The notes under the pieces were generated by a model. It was not told where the DNA came from and made no database searches. It worked only from the letters and a program-made list of their open reading frames with translations. A program made the position numbers and the translations under genes. This document shows, piece by piece, positions 11,037-22,029 of a DNA stretch of 64,000 nucleotides. Origin of the DNA: Procambarus clarkii (Eukaryota > Arthropoda > Malacostraca > Decapoda > Cambaridae); assembly GCF_040958095.1 (NCBI RefSeq), contig NC_091208.1:13870183-13934182 (forward strand). Reading direction: 5' to 3'. Numbering within the stretch: the stretch's first letter is position 1; every line of letters starts with the position of its first letter.

Positions 11037-11804
11037 TCATGCTCTCGTAATAGTGACTTTACAGTCCCTCTGTATGTGCCCACGCATCCCGCAGGAGTAA
11101 CACCTACGCGGATCCCTGTTGTTACCCCGCGCAGGGTGGCTCGAACTTGCCGCTGAGGGCTGCTTCCCGCCTGATGAACCCGCGCCACAGTGACTCGGCT
11201 TGGCTCCCTCGCCTTTACTTACCGCCTCTACGTATGGCGACAACTGAGTGCCCGATGTCCCTGCGCGCGTCTGCCTGTCTAGGGCTGTGGCGGCCTGTTG
11301 GACTAGGTCTTTATAACTCGCACCCGCTCTCCCCGCAAGGAACAATGGCCCCATATCAGAAGGTAACGTTTTGCAGAACAATTGTTTAGCGAATTGCTCT
11401 GCCTGACTCGAATCTAACCCCAGTTCCTTAGTGAGGTCGTCAACCCTTCTCTTTAATATTGACCCGAAATCCTTGACAGTGCTTCGGTCATCCCTCTTAA
11501 GTGACTCGAGATAAAAGTAAGCCTCATCCTCTGAAACCTTGTCTTTGAATCTGTCCCTAATCGCTTGGACAAACTGAGGCCAAGATGTCAGGTGCTGAAA
11601 CTCTGTAAGTCCCGCCAGTGGACCGGCTACGTCCACGCAAGCCCCCATAGCGAGAGTAATTTTCGAACTCTCCTCTGGGACAGCTTCCAGCATCGAACCA
11701 ATTTCACAAAGCCAGTCTTCCACCTGGCGGTTGCGTTCCACCTTAATAAGCGGCAACTCCCTACCTCTGAGTGTCGGCAGAGTCAACTTGGGAATCAGAC
11801 TCAC
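11037..11804 (-). CDS. gag: Gypsy Gag with CCHC zinc knuckle
   Basis: A 255-residue structural protein that would package the element's RNA. Residues ~20-160 have the retrotransposon Gag capsid pattern (LIKVERNRQVEDWLCEIGSM; 'WPQFVQAIRDRFKDKVSE'; YFYLESLKRDDRSTVKDFGS). A Ser/Gly-rich linker follows. One zinc knuckle, CYSCGMRGHIQRDC (C-x2-C-x4-H-x4-C), lies near the C-terminus and would bind nucleic acid. The frame ends with TGA at 11037-11039, but the same frame stays open beyond it into the protease. This suggests either stop-codon readthrough or a nonsense change. Upstream the proline-rich frame ends only 24 nt before this ATG. Confidence 0.93.
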   Translation of the reverse strand: MSLIPKLTLPTLRGRELPLIKVERNRQVEDWLCEIGSMLEAVPEESSKITLAMGACVDVAGPLAGLTEFQHLTSWPQFVQAIRDRFKDKVSEDEAYFYLESLKRDDRSTVKDFGSILKRRVDDLTKELGLDSSQAEQFAKQLFCKTLPSDMGPLFLAGRAGASYKDLVQQAATALDRQTRAGTSGTQLSPYVEAVSKGEGAKPSHCGAGSSGGKQPSAASSSHPARGNNRDPRRCYSCGMRGHIQRDCKVTITRA

Positions 11805-11828
11805 AAGTCCCGGTTTATATGACGCGGG

Positions 11829-12730
11829 CTACTGGCAGTGGGTGGGTCCTGGGGTTGGGAACTGGGTTGAGGTTGGGGTTTGGGCTGAGGTATGGTGTGG
11901 GTGGCCTTGGGTTGGGGTTGAGGTGAGGATGGTGTGGGTGACCTTGGGTTGGGTGTGGGTTGGGTGTTGGGGTTGAGGTATGGTGTGGGTGGCCTCGGGT
12001 TGGGGTGTGGATGGAGGTTGGGGTTGAGGAATGGTGTGGGTGGCCTCGGTGGGGTGTGGATTGAGGTTGGGGTTGAGGTATGGTGTGGGTGGCCTCGGGT
12101 TGGGGTTGAGGGGTATGGTGTGGGTGACCTCGGTTGGGGTGTGGATGAGGTGGGGTGGGTATGGGGTGGCCTGGGGTTGGAATGGGTATGGGGTGGCCTG
12201 GGGTTGGAATGGGTATGGGGTGGCCTGGGGTGGAATGGGTATGGGTATGGGGTGGCCTGGGGTTGGAATGGGTAGTGTGGCCTGGGGTTGGGTTAAGGGT
12301 TGGTATGGGAACTGAGGATGGGGTTGGTATGGGAATTGAGGATGGGGTTGGTATGGGAATTGAGGATGGGGTTGGTATGGGAATTGAGGATGGGGTTGGT
12401 ATGGGAATTGAGGATGGGGTTGGTATGGGAATTGAGGATGGGGTTGGTATGGGAGGTGGGGTTGGGGTTGTTGTAGTGACGGATGAGGTGTACCTAGGTG
12501 TTGTGGGTGTTGTGGTATTGGTGTTATGTTGGGTAGTTCCTGCTGTTGGTGTGGTTGTTCATGTTCCCGTTGAACGGGTTGCTGTTCTCTACCGAGCGAA
12601 GTGGGACGTCCTGCCATACTAACTGAGGCCCCCTGTCTGCCCTGCTGGCATGGGTCGATGTTATTTGTGGGGGAACCCAAGACGGCTCTCCCCACTCATG
12701 GGACGACTCCTCGCAAGACTCCCCACTCAT
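11829..12730 (-). CDS. Proline/glutamine-rich frame upstream of Gag (possible Gag N-terminal extension)
   Basis: The 288-residue minus frame begins with an ordinary Gln/Arg-rich stretch (about 12520-12695). It then becomes a long Pro/Gln/His/Tyr/Thr-rich array: an 8-residue unit PYQPHPQF repeated about six times, followed by looser 'HTIPQPQ' and 'NPNPRPP' units. It stops 24 nt before the gag ATG in a different frame. It may be a Gag N-terminal region disrupted by repeat expansion, or translated noise from a GT-rich minisatellite. Intrinsically disordered Pro-rich leaders occur in some Gags, but I see no folded domain here. Confidence 0.4.
11860..12470. repeat. GT-rich minisatellite inside the Gypsy element
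   Basis: At 12310-12455 a 24-bp unit (ggaattgaggatggggttgg + tatg) is repeated about six times with near identity. At 12150-12290 a looser unit (ggcctggggttggaatgggt + atggggt) occurs about four times. At 11880-12130 'gtatggtgtgggtggcctcg' plus 'ggttggggt' variants occur. A period of 24 keeps the minus frame open. Confidence 0.9.
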
Positions 12731-15111
12731 GTCAATAATAGTATCGCTACTGGGATGGAAAGATACCCTCGACTGCCCAGTCCCATGCAGAACCCGTGAA
12801 CTCGTCGCTTCAGTCCCACTGACCCCACCTGTGGTGCCAGTTGAGCCACCTGAGCGATCCCCAGTGGTGTCGGAAGAGGCTGTCCTCTACACTTCCACTG
12901 GTCCCTACTGACTGGTCACTATCTGGGTTAAACATTTTCTGTGATTCCTGGTGTGCCACGTCTCTTCTAAACTACCCTTTAGTGCACCTCGACCCGGACT
13001 CACTACAACCGTGATCTTATACAAAATAAAAAAAAATCACAACTCTTTCTAAGAGAAAACTACTAAATTCCCAAAATAGGAAATACACCGATTTATCGAG
13101 AGAATCGCTGAAGTGAATCCAATGAATGAGTGTCTGCCCCGCACTCGTGTCTGACCGTGAAATATCCCGCAGTTCTATTGCTGAAACCTAAGTCCTTTAC
13201 GTTAAAAAAATTAAAGAATCTAATTTATATAAAACAATTTAAATGATAACGCAACTAACGCGCAGCACTCGTGATGGATTAATAAAGAATATTTACTGTA
13301 CTTGATACTAAACGCACTTGAAGTGAGCAGCGTGGCCACTGATGACTGATGGAGCGGGACCAGCTGCGCTGAAAAAACTAAGTCCCGCGCTTTTTCGCTT
13401 AAACGCTGAAAAATCAAAATTTTTGTTCTGAAGGAAAATAACTAGTTTTACGTTAATAAACCGCTCTAGCGATTAATATAGACACCCAGGACCTATATTG
13501 CTTACCAAAAATTGAATTTTTATCAAAACTGCGTTTTTACTCAATACTGGACTCTGCCAATTTTTCTGACTCCGAGGGAAAAATTTCTATCACCCCAAAT
13601 ATCACAAAACTCCTTTAATTCACAAAAATTTGGGTTTCTCGTTCCCAGATATAAATACGTTATTATTTACTACTGACGTTGTATGCAGAACAATACTGAC
13701 ACTTCGGGCGGTTTCAACACTCACTAATTCGAATTTTCGTCAAAATCAGATTTTCACCTCAAATGGACTCTGACAAAATTACAACACGATTTTCTCGAAA
13801 AATAACTAAATTCGGCAAAAATGTAATTATCACTGTTTAATGCTTACGAACAGAATTACGTCCCTTGCGCGCACTAGAGAGTAATACTGACCCCAGAATA
13901 TACACGAACATGAAAATTAGAATTTCCGCCAAAAAGTCAGATTTAGCCCAAGCTGGACTTAGAAAATTTTCACCTACGTTTCTACTGAAAACAGAATTCT
14001 AAGTCTACAAACACAATTTACCGTCTTACTGGTAAAAACTAGAAAATATCATCCGCATCGACTGGGGAATCCTAATGATACCCAGATCATACACATGACC
14101 CGCGAATACAATTAATTACAGTTAACGACTTTCCGACATTGACTTAGCCGAAAACTTATCCCAAAATACTTAGAAATATTCCACGGACTCTATTAAGCAT
14201 TTACACGCAACTTACTATCCCTTAAACTCCTTCACTTACTATAGTGACCGACCAATAGCCTAAGTCCAGAGGATTAACTACACTCTAGTAACAACGCCTC
14301 TGACTTAGACTAATACAACAGGGAATAGCAAAGCTTAATGTACGCACTTAGCCTAATATGCAAGAAAATGCTAAACACTTTGATAAAAAAAAATTTAACC
14401 GGGGATTGAATGTAAGGGAAAAAAAATTAATCTCTAGAACAACGAAAATAATTGGAAATTATTTATAAATTGAAGTATACTTAATTCAAAAATGCACTCG
14501 ACTTAATCTTATAATTGTTCCTACCGGCTCGCCGTACCACACCTAGCCTAGGGGCCTCGACCATCTAGGTTCCAACAGAGCGACACGCAGCTTTCAGCAA
14601 CAATTATGACTAGGGACGACTCAACCTCCACTAAGTGTGCGATCACTTAGTTGTTGAATCGCTGCTAGGTAGGTTACTAGTCCGTCCCTCGGAGGCCGCA
14701 ACGCCCTTCACGGATTTCCGTTTTTCCTAGCGTTTTGGGTCGTCTAATAACGCCCTCGCACTATCTACTGGCGTCCCACAGATATATCCGCCCCGACAGC
14801 CCACAAGGAACTGCTGTTGAGAGTATGGCGGCTCCCAACACCTCTGAATTAATTGCAATGGGTCGAGTATGGTACCCAGTCCAATCAACTCGGAGCGGTC
14901 TCCTTTTCAATAAATCTATTTTAACAGCCTAATCTTACTAACTAAACCTTAATCATATCAGCCCGCATGACCCAAGATTCGCCAATCCCCACTCAAACGC
15001 ACTGTTGTGAGGCGCACTGCTAATCCTGGCCCGCGGCTGTCTCCTTAGCATCCGCACGTGTTCGAACGGCTAGACGCGTGAGCCTTTCAACAATTTCAAA
15101 CAAAATTGTTG
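12731..15111 (-). other. Leader (5' non-coding) region of the Gypsy element
   Basis: About 2.4 kb between the primer-binding site and the Pro-rich/gag frames on the sense (minus) strand. No frame over 65 codons is convincing. The sequence is AT-rich, with several short repeated motifs such as 'aatttt(c/t)(g/a)...gactctg' about 100-150 bp apart (13430-14000). Long gag leaders exist in Gypsy elements. This one may hold the RNA packaging signal, which cannot be seen by eye. Confidence 0.5.
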
Positions 15112-15130
15112 AAACCACCGCTGTGCACCA
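15112..15130 (-). other. Primer-binding site of the Gypsy element (degenerate tRNA-Leu type)
   Basis: On the minus strand the LTR end (CCCGTGTTACA) is followed by A then TGGTGCACAGCGGTGGTTTC. It resembles the cleaner site at 4259-4277 (TGGTGGCAGCGGTGGGAT) but has changes at several positions. The 3' end of tRNA-Leu is the best candidate primer. Confidence 0.65.
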
Positions 15131-15131
15131 T

Positions 15132-16400
15132 TGTAACACGGGTTAGAGTTCCTCTCTACTTATCTACCTTCTACTCCCCCTCTACCCGTATTCTTACTTT
15201 TTATTCTCTACCAAGGGACTCCAAAACTTTTACCAAAGCCAACTCCACGTCACGTGGTCCTAAGACGATTGACCGACTTAGGATTCTACACCCAGTCTGA
15301 CGTGACCTAGGCTTTGAGCAAAACCCTAGAGTCGCCTCTACGCTGCCACCACCAGACCAGCAACACCGAGCAATGATCGAGGTCTGGATCGATCACGCTA
15401 ATTAATCAACCTTGGGGCTTGATCCCCACTATAACCGATGACCGTGGAAACTTAAGAGTGTGAAATTAATTACACGGGAATGATTCGATGTTAGAATCGA
15501 TGTTAGAATCGGCGCCCAATCCAACTCTGCCTCGTGTGGACCACGTGACCAGGACAAGTGTACACATAAAACACATGGAAATAATAAAAATACAATTTAT
15601 TACCTAATGAATTTATTAAAAGAAAAACTAAAACAAAATCTAAATATGTTCACTCCCTGTCACTTTAACACTCCCTACTTGACCTGAATGCAATGAGTTG
15701 ACTGTTCTTATACATACCAATAGCAACTATACCTCTATGTTTTACCAGCTAAAGATGTTGGGCTGGTCTTGGGAGAGGTAAGATGGATTGACCTCTCCAG
15801 GTTGCTCTGGAGTCCACACTGATCTCTTCCTCGTCTGGTCTAGCCCAGACTAAAACATTGTATCCTTCCGCCTAGTCAAAGTTTTACCAAGTTACTAGCC
15901 AGGTTTAAGTTATAACAATTAACCTCTGTTGTACTTAATTGATCCAGACTGGTTGAATTATTTTACTGAAATTAAATTACACAAACATCTAACGGTAGAG
16001 CTGTTCCCGATCCCTAAAATGGTTAATTGAACTTTGAGAAATAGTAGACATGTCAACCCTGCTGACCTATGACCGCCGGTCACTCCGCCTTACAAGTTAG
16101 ATCTGATTCGTGACGTCACTGATGGTGACTTAAACTCAATAATTAGAATACTCTTGATATTGTACCCAGTACTATTATACAATACAATTTTAATACAAAA
16201 TGAATAAAGGCTAATTTCTCTAAATTACTGAATACTATAGGATGATTCATTATACGCAGCTATGAACAAGGCGTCGGTTATTTCCACCGCGAATTCCCCT
16301 GGGGGTAAGGTTCCCAGGTCACCATGCGGGCTCAGGTTCCCATTCTCTTTTGTCGATAAACCACTCTGGATAATTCTTACAACCAGCCTAGTTTGTTACA
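15132..16400 (-). repeat. 5' LTR of the Gypsy element, 1269 bp
   Basis: The plus-strand ends read TGTAACACGGG...GTTTGTTACA, so the LTR has TG...CA termini with a 7-bp terminal inversion (TGTAACA/TGTTACA). It matches 4279-5399 across its shared length. A short direct duplication (gatgttagaatc) is present here but not in the other LTR. Confidence 0.93.
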
Positions 16401-16805
16401 ACTGTAGGCCTCAGTCATTCTCTTAATTGGTCATCTCTCCCTCCGTGTTATTACTCGTGTTTACCATCTTTTGTCCCTTGGATATTTCTCATATTTTCGA
16501 CAGATCATCATATTGGTACCCTGGTACTGTGGTCTGCCCCCGGGTCAAGTGCACCTAATCTTCTGCAATCTGACAGTAGGAGGATAAAGAGGGCCATAGT
16601 TCCTCTAGCACGAACTTTAGTTGCTGAATTGGGACCTCAGCAGCAGTTCTCGTCACCAGTTGACACCTCGCACCCCTACACGTCGGTCAGAGATGATGAT
16701 ACATACATTGGTAGGGAATTAGCTTTCTTTTTCAGAGCACAAAAGTTCGCTAATTCTGTAAGTATCATATTAATTTCAGTGGGAAAACTTGCTTATGTCC
16801 TATAG
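16401..16805 (+). other. Open frame without ATG, flush against the LTR; no recognised homology
   Basis: Reading in phase from 16401, there is no stop for about 134 codons until TAG at 16803-16805. The segment RRIKRAIVPLARTLVAELG and RDDDTYIGRELAFFFRAQKF (about 16578-16750) looks protein-like. A GTAAGT at 16758-16763 could be a splice donor. There is no ATG, and the left edge is the Gypsy LTR, so it could be the interior of a gene or element interrupted by that insertion. I do not recognise the product. Confidence 0.25.
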
Positions 16806-17111
16806 AGACACGGCAAGGTATGCCTACATCCTTGGACTACCAATTTTACTTTTGAGGCAATTAACTGTTTCATTTGTTTTAGAAACTCAGTTTCACTTGT
16901 TTAGTAGGATTTTCTTGCCCTTATCCTCTTACATGAGTACCGGGTACAAGATTTCCTGCGACCTTGATTTAATTAATCATTTAACATCTTGTAATTAACT
17001 TTAATTGTTAAAGATTCCACAGGATAGGTACCAGTTGCCACGTTGTCCTGTTTCTGACATTCACTATATCACAACGGTATATTCGTTGTGCATTTATTTG
17101 CTAATTTCACA

Positions 17112-18287
17112 ATGTTTCGTCTCCAAGCTTTCCGTGCAGATCCAGCAGGTGAAATGGGGACTTTAAGTCGTGCCAAGAGGACTAAATTACAAACTCTTGC
17201 ATATGAGTATCAACTAGAAGTTCCCTACCAAGCCAACAAAAATGAAATACACAACCTGTTGCTGGATCACTTCTTAGAGCAAGGTAAGATAGACTCTGAA
17301 ACTCACGAAACTTACTTTATTGCAGATAAAACTGATTTGGCAACGATGAAACTCAAAATAGAGCTGGCCAAGATTGAACGCGAGCAGCAAAGGGAAGAAG
17401 CTGCCATGCAAAGAGAAGCCCTCGAACAACAAGAACGAGCAGCTGCCATACGAAGGGAAGAACAAGAACGTGAGGCTGCCTTGAGGAAGGAAGAACAAGA
17501 ACGTGAGATTGCAATACTCCGTGAACGTGAACGAATACAGCTTGAAACAAAACGACGCCAGGTGGAGATGCAACACGAACATGACAAGCAACAAGCAACT
17601 CTGGCTATGGAATGTCGTCAACGAGAATTCGCGTTGGAAACTTCACACCTCGCTCAACGCCAGCAAGCTACTGCCAATCTTCCCATCAGTTTTAATATAT
17701 CACATGCAAGTAAGTTAATGCCATCATTTGTAGAAACAGAAGTTGACGTGTTTTTCACCACCTTTGAAACCCTTGCTAATCAACTCAGTTGGCCTGCCGA
17801 CCAATGGGCTACCCTTCACCCTTCTCAGGGTACATCTTACAGGTAGAGCTGCAGTCACACTCAGTACTTTGGCGTCTGAGAATGACTACCAGACTCTGAA
17901 ACAAGCAGTGTTGGACGCCTACCTTCTCTCCACCGAAAGTTATCGAAGGAAATTCCGTGACCGCCTGAAGGCAAGTACCACTACCTTTCTCGAGTTTGCT
18001 AACACCAAAAGGAGATATTTTATGAAATGGCTGGAAGCAGCACATGTCTCTACTTTTGCAGAACTCGTCAACCTGATGCTAATTGAAGAATTCTTGAGGC
18101 GTGTGCCGCCTCCTCTCCGTCTATATTTAGCAGATAAAGAAGAAACCGACTACCTGAAGTGTGCTAAGTCGGCTGACACTTACAGCCTCATCCACCGGCT
18201 GACACCAGAACCATCCTCCAGTAAGAAGTCGTGGTACAGTTACGAGAAAGTGAGTACCGATCAAGGTGGCTCGCAATTGTACTGTAA
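17112..18287 (+). pseudogene. gag: SCAN-like Gag of a second LTR retrotransposon, frame-shifted and cut by an assembly gap
   Basis: The ATG at 17112 begins MFRLQAFRADPAGEMGTLSR. Residues ~20-60 form an N-terminal domain. A ~90-residue highly charged coiled coil with repeated EREQQREEAA / 'EEQEREAALRKEEQEREIAI' follows. A SCAN/capsid-like domain then runs from SKLMPSFVETEVDVFFTTFE to YRRKFRDRLKA and on to ADKEETDYLKCAKSAD. This order is known from Gypsy Gag proteins of fishes and invertebrates. A 7-bp tandem duplication (accctt-caccctt) at about 17811-17824 shifts the frame inside the SCAN-like domain. Any zinc knuckle and pol genes would lie in or beyond the N gap and are not seen at 18788 onward. 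Confidence 0.8.
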
Positions 18288-18787
18288 NNNNNNNNNNNNN
18301 NNNNNNNNNNNNNNNNNNNNNNNNNNNNNNNNNNNNNNNNNNNNNNNNNNNNNNNNNNNNNNNNNNNNNNNNNNNNNNNNNNNNNNNNNNNNNNNNNNNN
18401 NNNNNNNNNNNNNNNNNNNNNNNNNNNNNNNNNNNNNNNNNNNNNNNNNNNNNNNNNNNNNNNNNNNNNNNNNNNNNNNNNNNNNNNNNNNNNNNNNNNN
18501 NNNNNNNNNNNNNNNNNNNNNNNNNNNNNNNNNNNNNNNNNNNNNNNNNNNNNNNNNNNNNNNNNNNNNNNNNNNNNNNNNNNNNNNNNNNNNNNNNNNN
18601 NNNNNNNNNNNNNNNNNNNNNNNNNNNNNNNNNNNNNNNNNNNNNNNNNNNNNNNNNNNNNNNNNNNNNNNNNNNNNNNNNNNNNNNNNNNNNNNNNNNN
18701 NNNNNNNNNNNNNNNNNNNNNNNNNNNNNNNNNNNNNNNNNNNNNNNNNNNNNNNNNNNNNNNNNNNNNNNNNNNNNNNNNNNNNNN
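18288..18787. other. Assembly gap, 500 N
   Basis: Exactly 500 N, a conventional placeholder length, so the true distance is unknown. The gap cuts the SCAN-like gag. Confidence 0.99.
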
Positions 18788-20427
18788 GTATGTGTTTATA
18801 ATAAATGAATCATAAACTAGTTTTGAATTACCGATTTCTTACACCTAATGCATCTGTTCAAATAAATAGTGTGTGTAAAGGAGCAGGAGTTGTCAATGCA
18901 CATATCTAAATGCTGTTTACAAAAATAAATACACATGGAGAGTTGACTATACACATATCCAAATAGTGTTTATAAAATTAATACACATCAGTTGTCCTAT
19001 ACATATCGAAATGGTGTTAACATAAATCAATCCACCTTTCTAAGACAACTTCATGCATTAAAAATTCTCCAAAACATTAATAATACCTTCCAAGATAATT
19101 TTAATTGTCATTTGCACTCTTTAACATGACTTTATACATCAAAATGATACTCTCATATCATCTTTATTCTCAATAAACACTCTCAAAGACAACAGGAATA
19201 CTCTCTGTAGTATATTTACGTAAAAGAATACTCTCAGTATCATCAAAATTATTCTCTTAAACATTTAAAATAGTTTTCTTGTATGAAATATTACTCTCTC
19301 TCTGTAACAAACATTGTTCATCATTCAATAAATAAGTAGTTAAGGACAACTTTTCAAGACTTATATGAATTAAAGTTTATGTAAAACTTACAAAGACAAG
19401 ACGTGTTGTCGCCTCAAACAACTTTTAAGTAATATATCCAACTAAGTGTGTGCAACTTTATGTACTAATAAACTTATGCTTCAAATAAAAGTGTATAAAA
19501 TAACTATCATTATATAATAGTACAAGTTCTTTAAGACATTTACAGTCAAAATTCGCGATTAACATTTAATATATCACAAAACACAACTCTTTAAGTAACT
19601 AGTTCACCTTTTTGTAACAAACTTTCATTTCTATTTATTAATCATTCTGTTAAAATATATTTTCTTAGTCACTTTATCTTGAACTGTTCTCTAAACAACA
19701 CTGCATAATCCTACCAACTGGACTCCTGTGTACTAACCTAACCTAACCTAACTATCCTAATGTAACTTACTTAGTCCAACCTACCTGTTCCTCCCTATCT
19801 TAGCTAACTGAACCAGCATGCATAACCTAAATTATCCTAACGTTTTTATCATAGCATAACTTATTTTAAGCATCATCTTATTCTCACTGAAACATCAACT
19901 CCTATTTATTTACGTAGACAACACTCATTTACACATACAATTACACTCGTAAGCTTATAATCACATTCACAATCTTATACAACTTAAGCAAAATACTCAG
20001 TTCAGTCACTTACACAAACACAGACGCAGACTTGTATATGCACATGTTAACTCAATTCATTAATTTACTCTCTTTCTCAAATTCGCACAAATATATATGC
20101 CAAAGTCCCATTAATACATACAATTACCTGCAGAAACTATCATAAAATTGTACAAATTCACACATGTCTGACAAAACACAAACTTTTACTACACACACGA
20201 ACTCTTCCATATATGCAAAACATGAAGAAACGTATGCACCGATAATTACATTCACGAACCTTCATGCAACTTAAACACTTTACAATTTTATTTTAAGTTT
20301 CAATGTCTTAGCTCTTCATGTCTCTTTCCCAGTCTTTTCTCATTTTATTCAGATCAGTCTCAACGCCTTAGCTTTGTTTCTCTTTCTTAATATTTGTTTT
20401 CTGTCAATGTCCGTGCCTATGCCTAGA
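18788..20427. other. AT-rich non-coding stretch
   Basis: No frame, RNA gene or mobile-element domain is recognisable. At 18895-19030 a motif of about 60 bp (...cacatatc(c/t)aaat(a/g)(c/g)tgttta...aaataaatacacat) recurs three times in degraded form. At 19734-19753 there are four CCTAA units (TTAGG on the minus strand), the arthropod telomere motif, too few to be more than an interstitial trace. 'actctc' motifs are frequent at 19145-19300. Confidence 0.6.
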
Positions 20428-20690
20428 GGGCCTGATAACTGAGCGGAAAGCGCTCTGGACTCGTAATCCTAGGGGTCCAGGTTCGATCCCTGGTGATGGC
20501 AGAGACAACAGGGGCAGAGTTTCTTTCACCCTGATGCTCCTGTCACCTAGCAGTAAATTGGTACCTGGGAGTTAGACAGCTGCTACGGGCTGCTTCCTGG
20601 GGATGTGTAACAAAACTAGGCCTGGTTGAGGACCGGGCCGCGGATACGCTAAGCCCCGAAATCATCTCAATATAATATAACCTATGTCTT
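20428..20690 (+). repeat. tRNA-derived SINE (tRNA-Thr-like head)
   Basis: The head, about 20428-20503, folds as a tRNA relic. It has an A-box-like TAACTGAGCGG, an anticodon arm GGA-CTCGTAA-TCC giving anticodon CGT (Thr), and a B box GGTTCGATCCC. The body continues 'tttctttcaccctgatg', 'cacctagcagtaaattggta', the 'cagctgctacgggctgcttc' block and a tail 'ctaagccccgaaatcatctc'. Copies at 25939-26190 and 58443-58700 share the same order. RNA polymerase III transcription from the internal boxes is the expected mode. Confidence 0.9.
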
Positions 20691-21250
20691 TATTTCTGTC
20701 AATGACTGTTTTATCCTTTTTTTTCAGACAATACCTTTTCACTGTCTGTCTTTATTTTCTGTCTTAGTGTGATATCTTTTTCAGGCTCCTTCTCTTAGTC
20801 TCAAACTCTCTCTTTTGTACTTTATACCTCTTGCTTTATGTTCAACATGTCTCTCATAAGATGAATTTATCATGTTTGATGTAAAATAACAGTTCACTCA
20901 CTTACACAAACAACTACTTACTTGCACATGCGCACATACTCTCAGTTCATTAACTTATTCACTTTCCCAAACTTTTACAAGCGATCCTGTATATACAATC
21001 TCTCTCAAACTTGCACAACTACATATACTTAGACAAACCATCACAACTCTAGCAAACACTTAGACATATACTAATTTCAGAACATTACATAAAAAATTAA
21101 CATTCCTTAACCTAACATTTCAGTTATAGTTTTTGTTAAAGTAATTCATACATATTTTTTTCTCCTCTCTGTATGTGGTAGTATATAGTAAGAAAGTAAA
21201 TTTTAGTCAGGAAAGTACATACAAAGTTGTTTTACAAACATAATGTTGGA
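20691..21250. other. AT-rich non-coding stretch
   Basis: Pyrimidine-rich then AT-rich DNA between the SINE and the CR1-like fragment. I see no gene or repeat. Confidence 0.6.
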
Positions 21251-21252
21251 TT

Positions 21253-21768
21253 ATGTTTGGAGAGATTGCTGAAATAGAGGGAATACAGAGAACATATACG
21301 GCACGCATAGACGCAATAAAGCACCTAAATTATTGGGATCGTCTCAAAGCCCTCCAAATGTACTCACTAGAAAGAAGACGAGAGAGATATCAAATAATAT
21401 ACACCTGGAAGATACTGGAGGGCCAAGTACCAAATCTACACAGTAAAATAACAACGTACTGGAGTGAACGACATGGAAGAAAATGTAGAATAGAACCAAT
21501 GAAGAGCAGAGGTGCCATAGGCACAATCAGAGAACACTGTATAAACATCAGAGGTCCGCGGTTGTTCAACGTCCTCCCAGCAAGCATAAGAAATATTGCC
21601 GGAACAACCGTGGACATTTTCAAGAGGAAACTAGATTTATTCCTCCAAGGAGTGCGGGACCAACCGGGCTGTGGTGGGTATGTGGGCCTGCGGGCCGCTC
21701 CAAGCAACAGCCTGGTGGACCAAACTCTCACAAGTCGAGCCTGGCCTCGGGCCGGGCTTGGGGAGTAG
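21253..21768 (+). pseudogene. C-terminal fragment of a CR1/Jockey-like LINE reverse transcriptase
   Basis: The 171-residue frame matches the well-known region after the RT domain in CR1-like LINEs: IQRTYTARIDAIKHLNYWDR, then 'LKALQMYSLERRRERYQIIY', TWKILEGQVPN, IRGPRLFNVLPASIRN and 'VDIFKRKLDLFL'. The RT catalytic core is absent, so the copy is 5'-truncated, as is usual for LINEs. The downstream sequence (21769-21815, ...accccatcaaccaggtatc) is probably its 3' UTR. The 'ATG' at 21253 is internal and is not a true start. Confidence 0.85.
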
Positions 21769-22029
21769 AAGAACTCCCAGAACCCCATCAACCAGGTATC
21801 AACCAGGATTACGCATAGGTTTTTGGGCAATATAACTGATTTAGTTTCACCTTCTCTTTTACCCTCCCCTTTTCTCTCTTAGTCTAATATAGCCTTACCT
21901 TTTCCTCACTCTTTATCCTCTCTACGTTATATTTAAAGTTTCTCTTTCTTATTTTCTCAGTGTTCGAAATATTCAACAACATAAATAATAATAATAATAC
22001 ACATACGATACTTTAAAAGATCTGAGACA

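Larger units (their letters stand above)
4279..16400 (-). mobile_element. Ty3/Gypsy LTR retrotransposon, about 12.1 kb, minus strand
   Basis: On the minus strand the order is 5' LTR (15132-16400), primer site, long leader, gag, protease, RT-RNase H, integrase, 3' non-coding region, poly-G tract, 3' LTR (4279-5399). RT before integrase is the Ty3/Gypsy order. The LTRs match over ~1.12 kb with roughly fifteen differences counted by eye, including one 12-bp duplication near 15500. That implies a fairly recent insertion. The 3' LTR has lost its terminal ~137 bp where the inverted arm joins, so no target-site duplication can be checked. The coding frames are interrupted several times. The copy as assembled is non-autonomous. 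Confidence 0.92.

Noticed and set aside
19734-19753. Telomere-derived (TTAGG)n
   Set aside because: Only about four units, with no extended array. It is at most an interstitial trace, though consistent with an arthropod.
20428-20505. Functional tRNA-Thr gene
   Set aside because: The tRNA-like part lacks good acceptor and D-arm pairing and is followed by a conserved SINE body and tail seen at two other loci.
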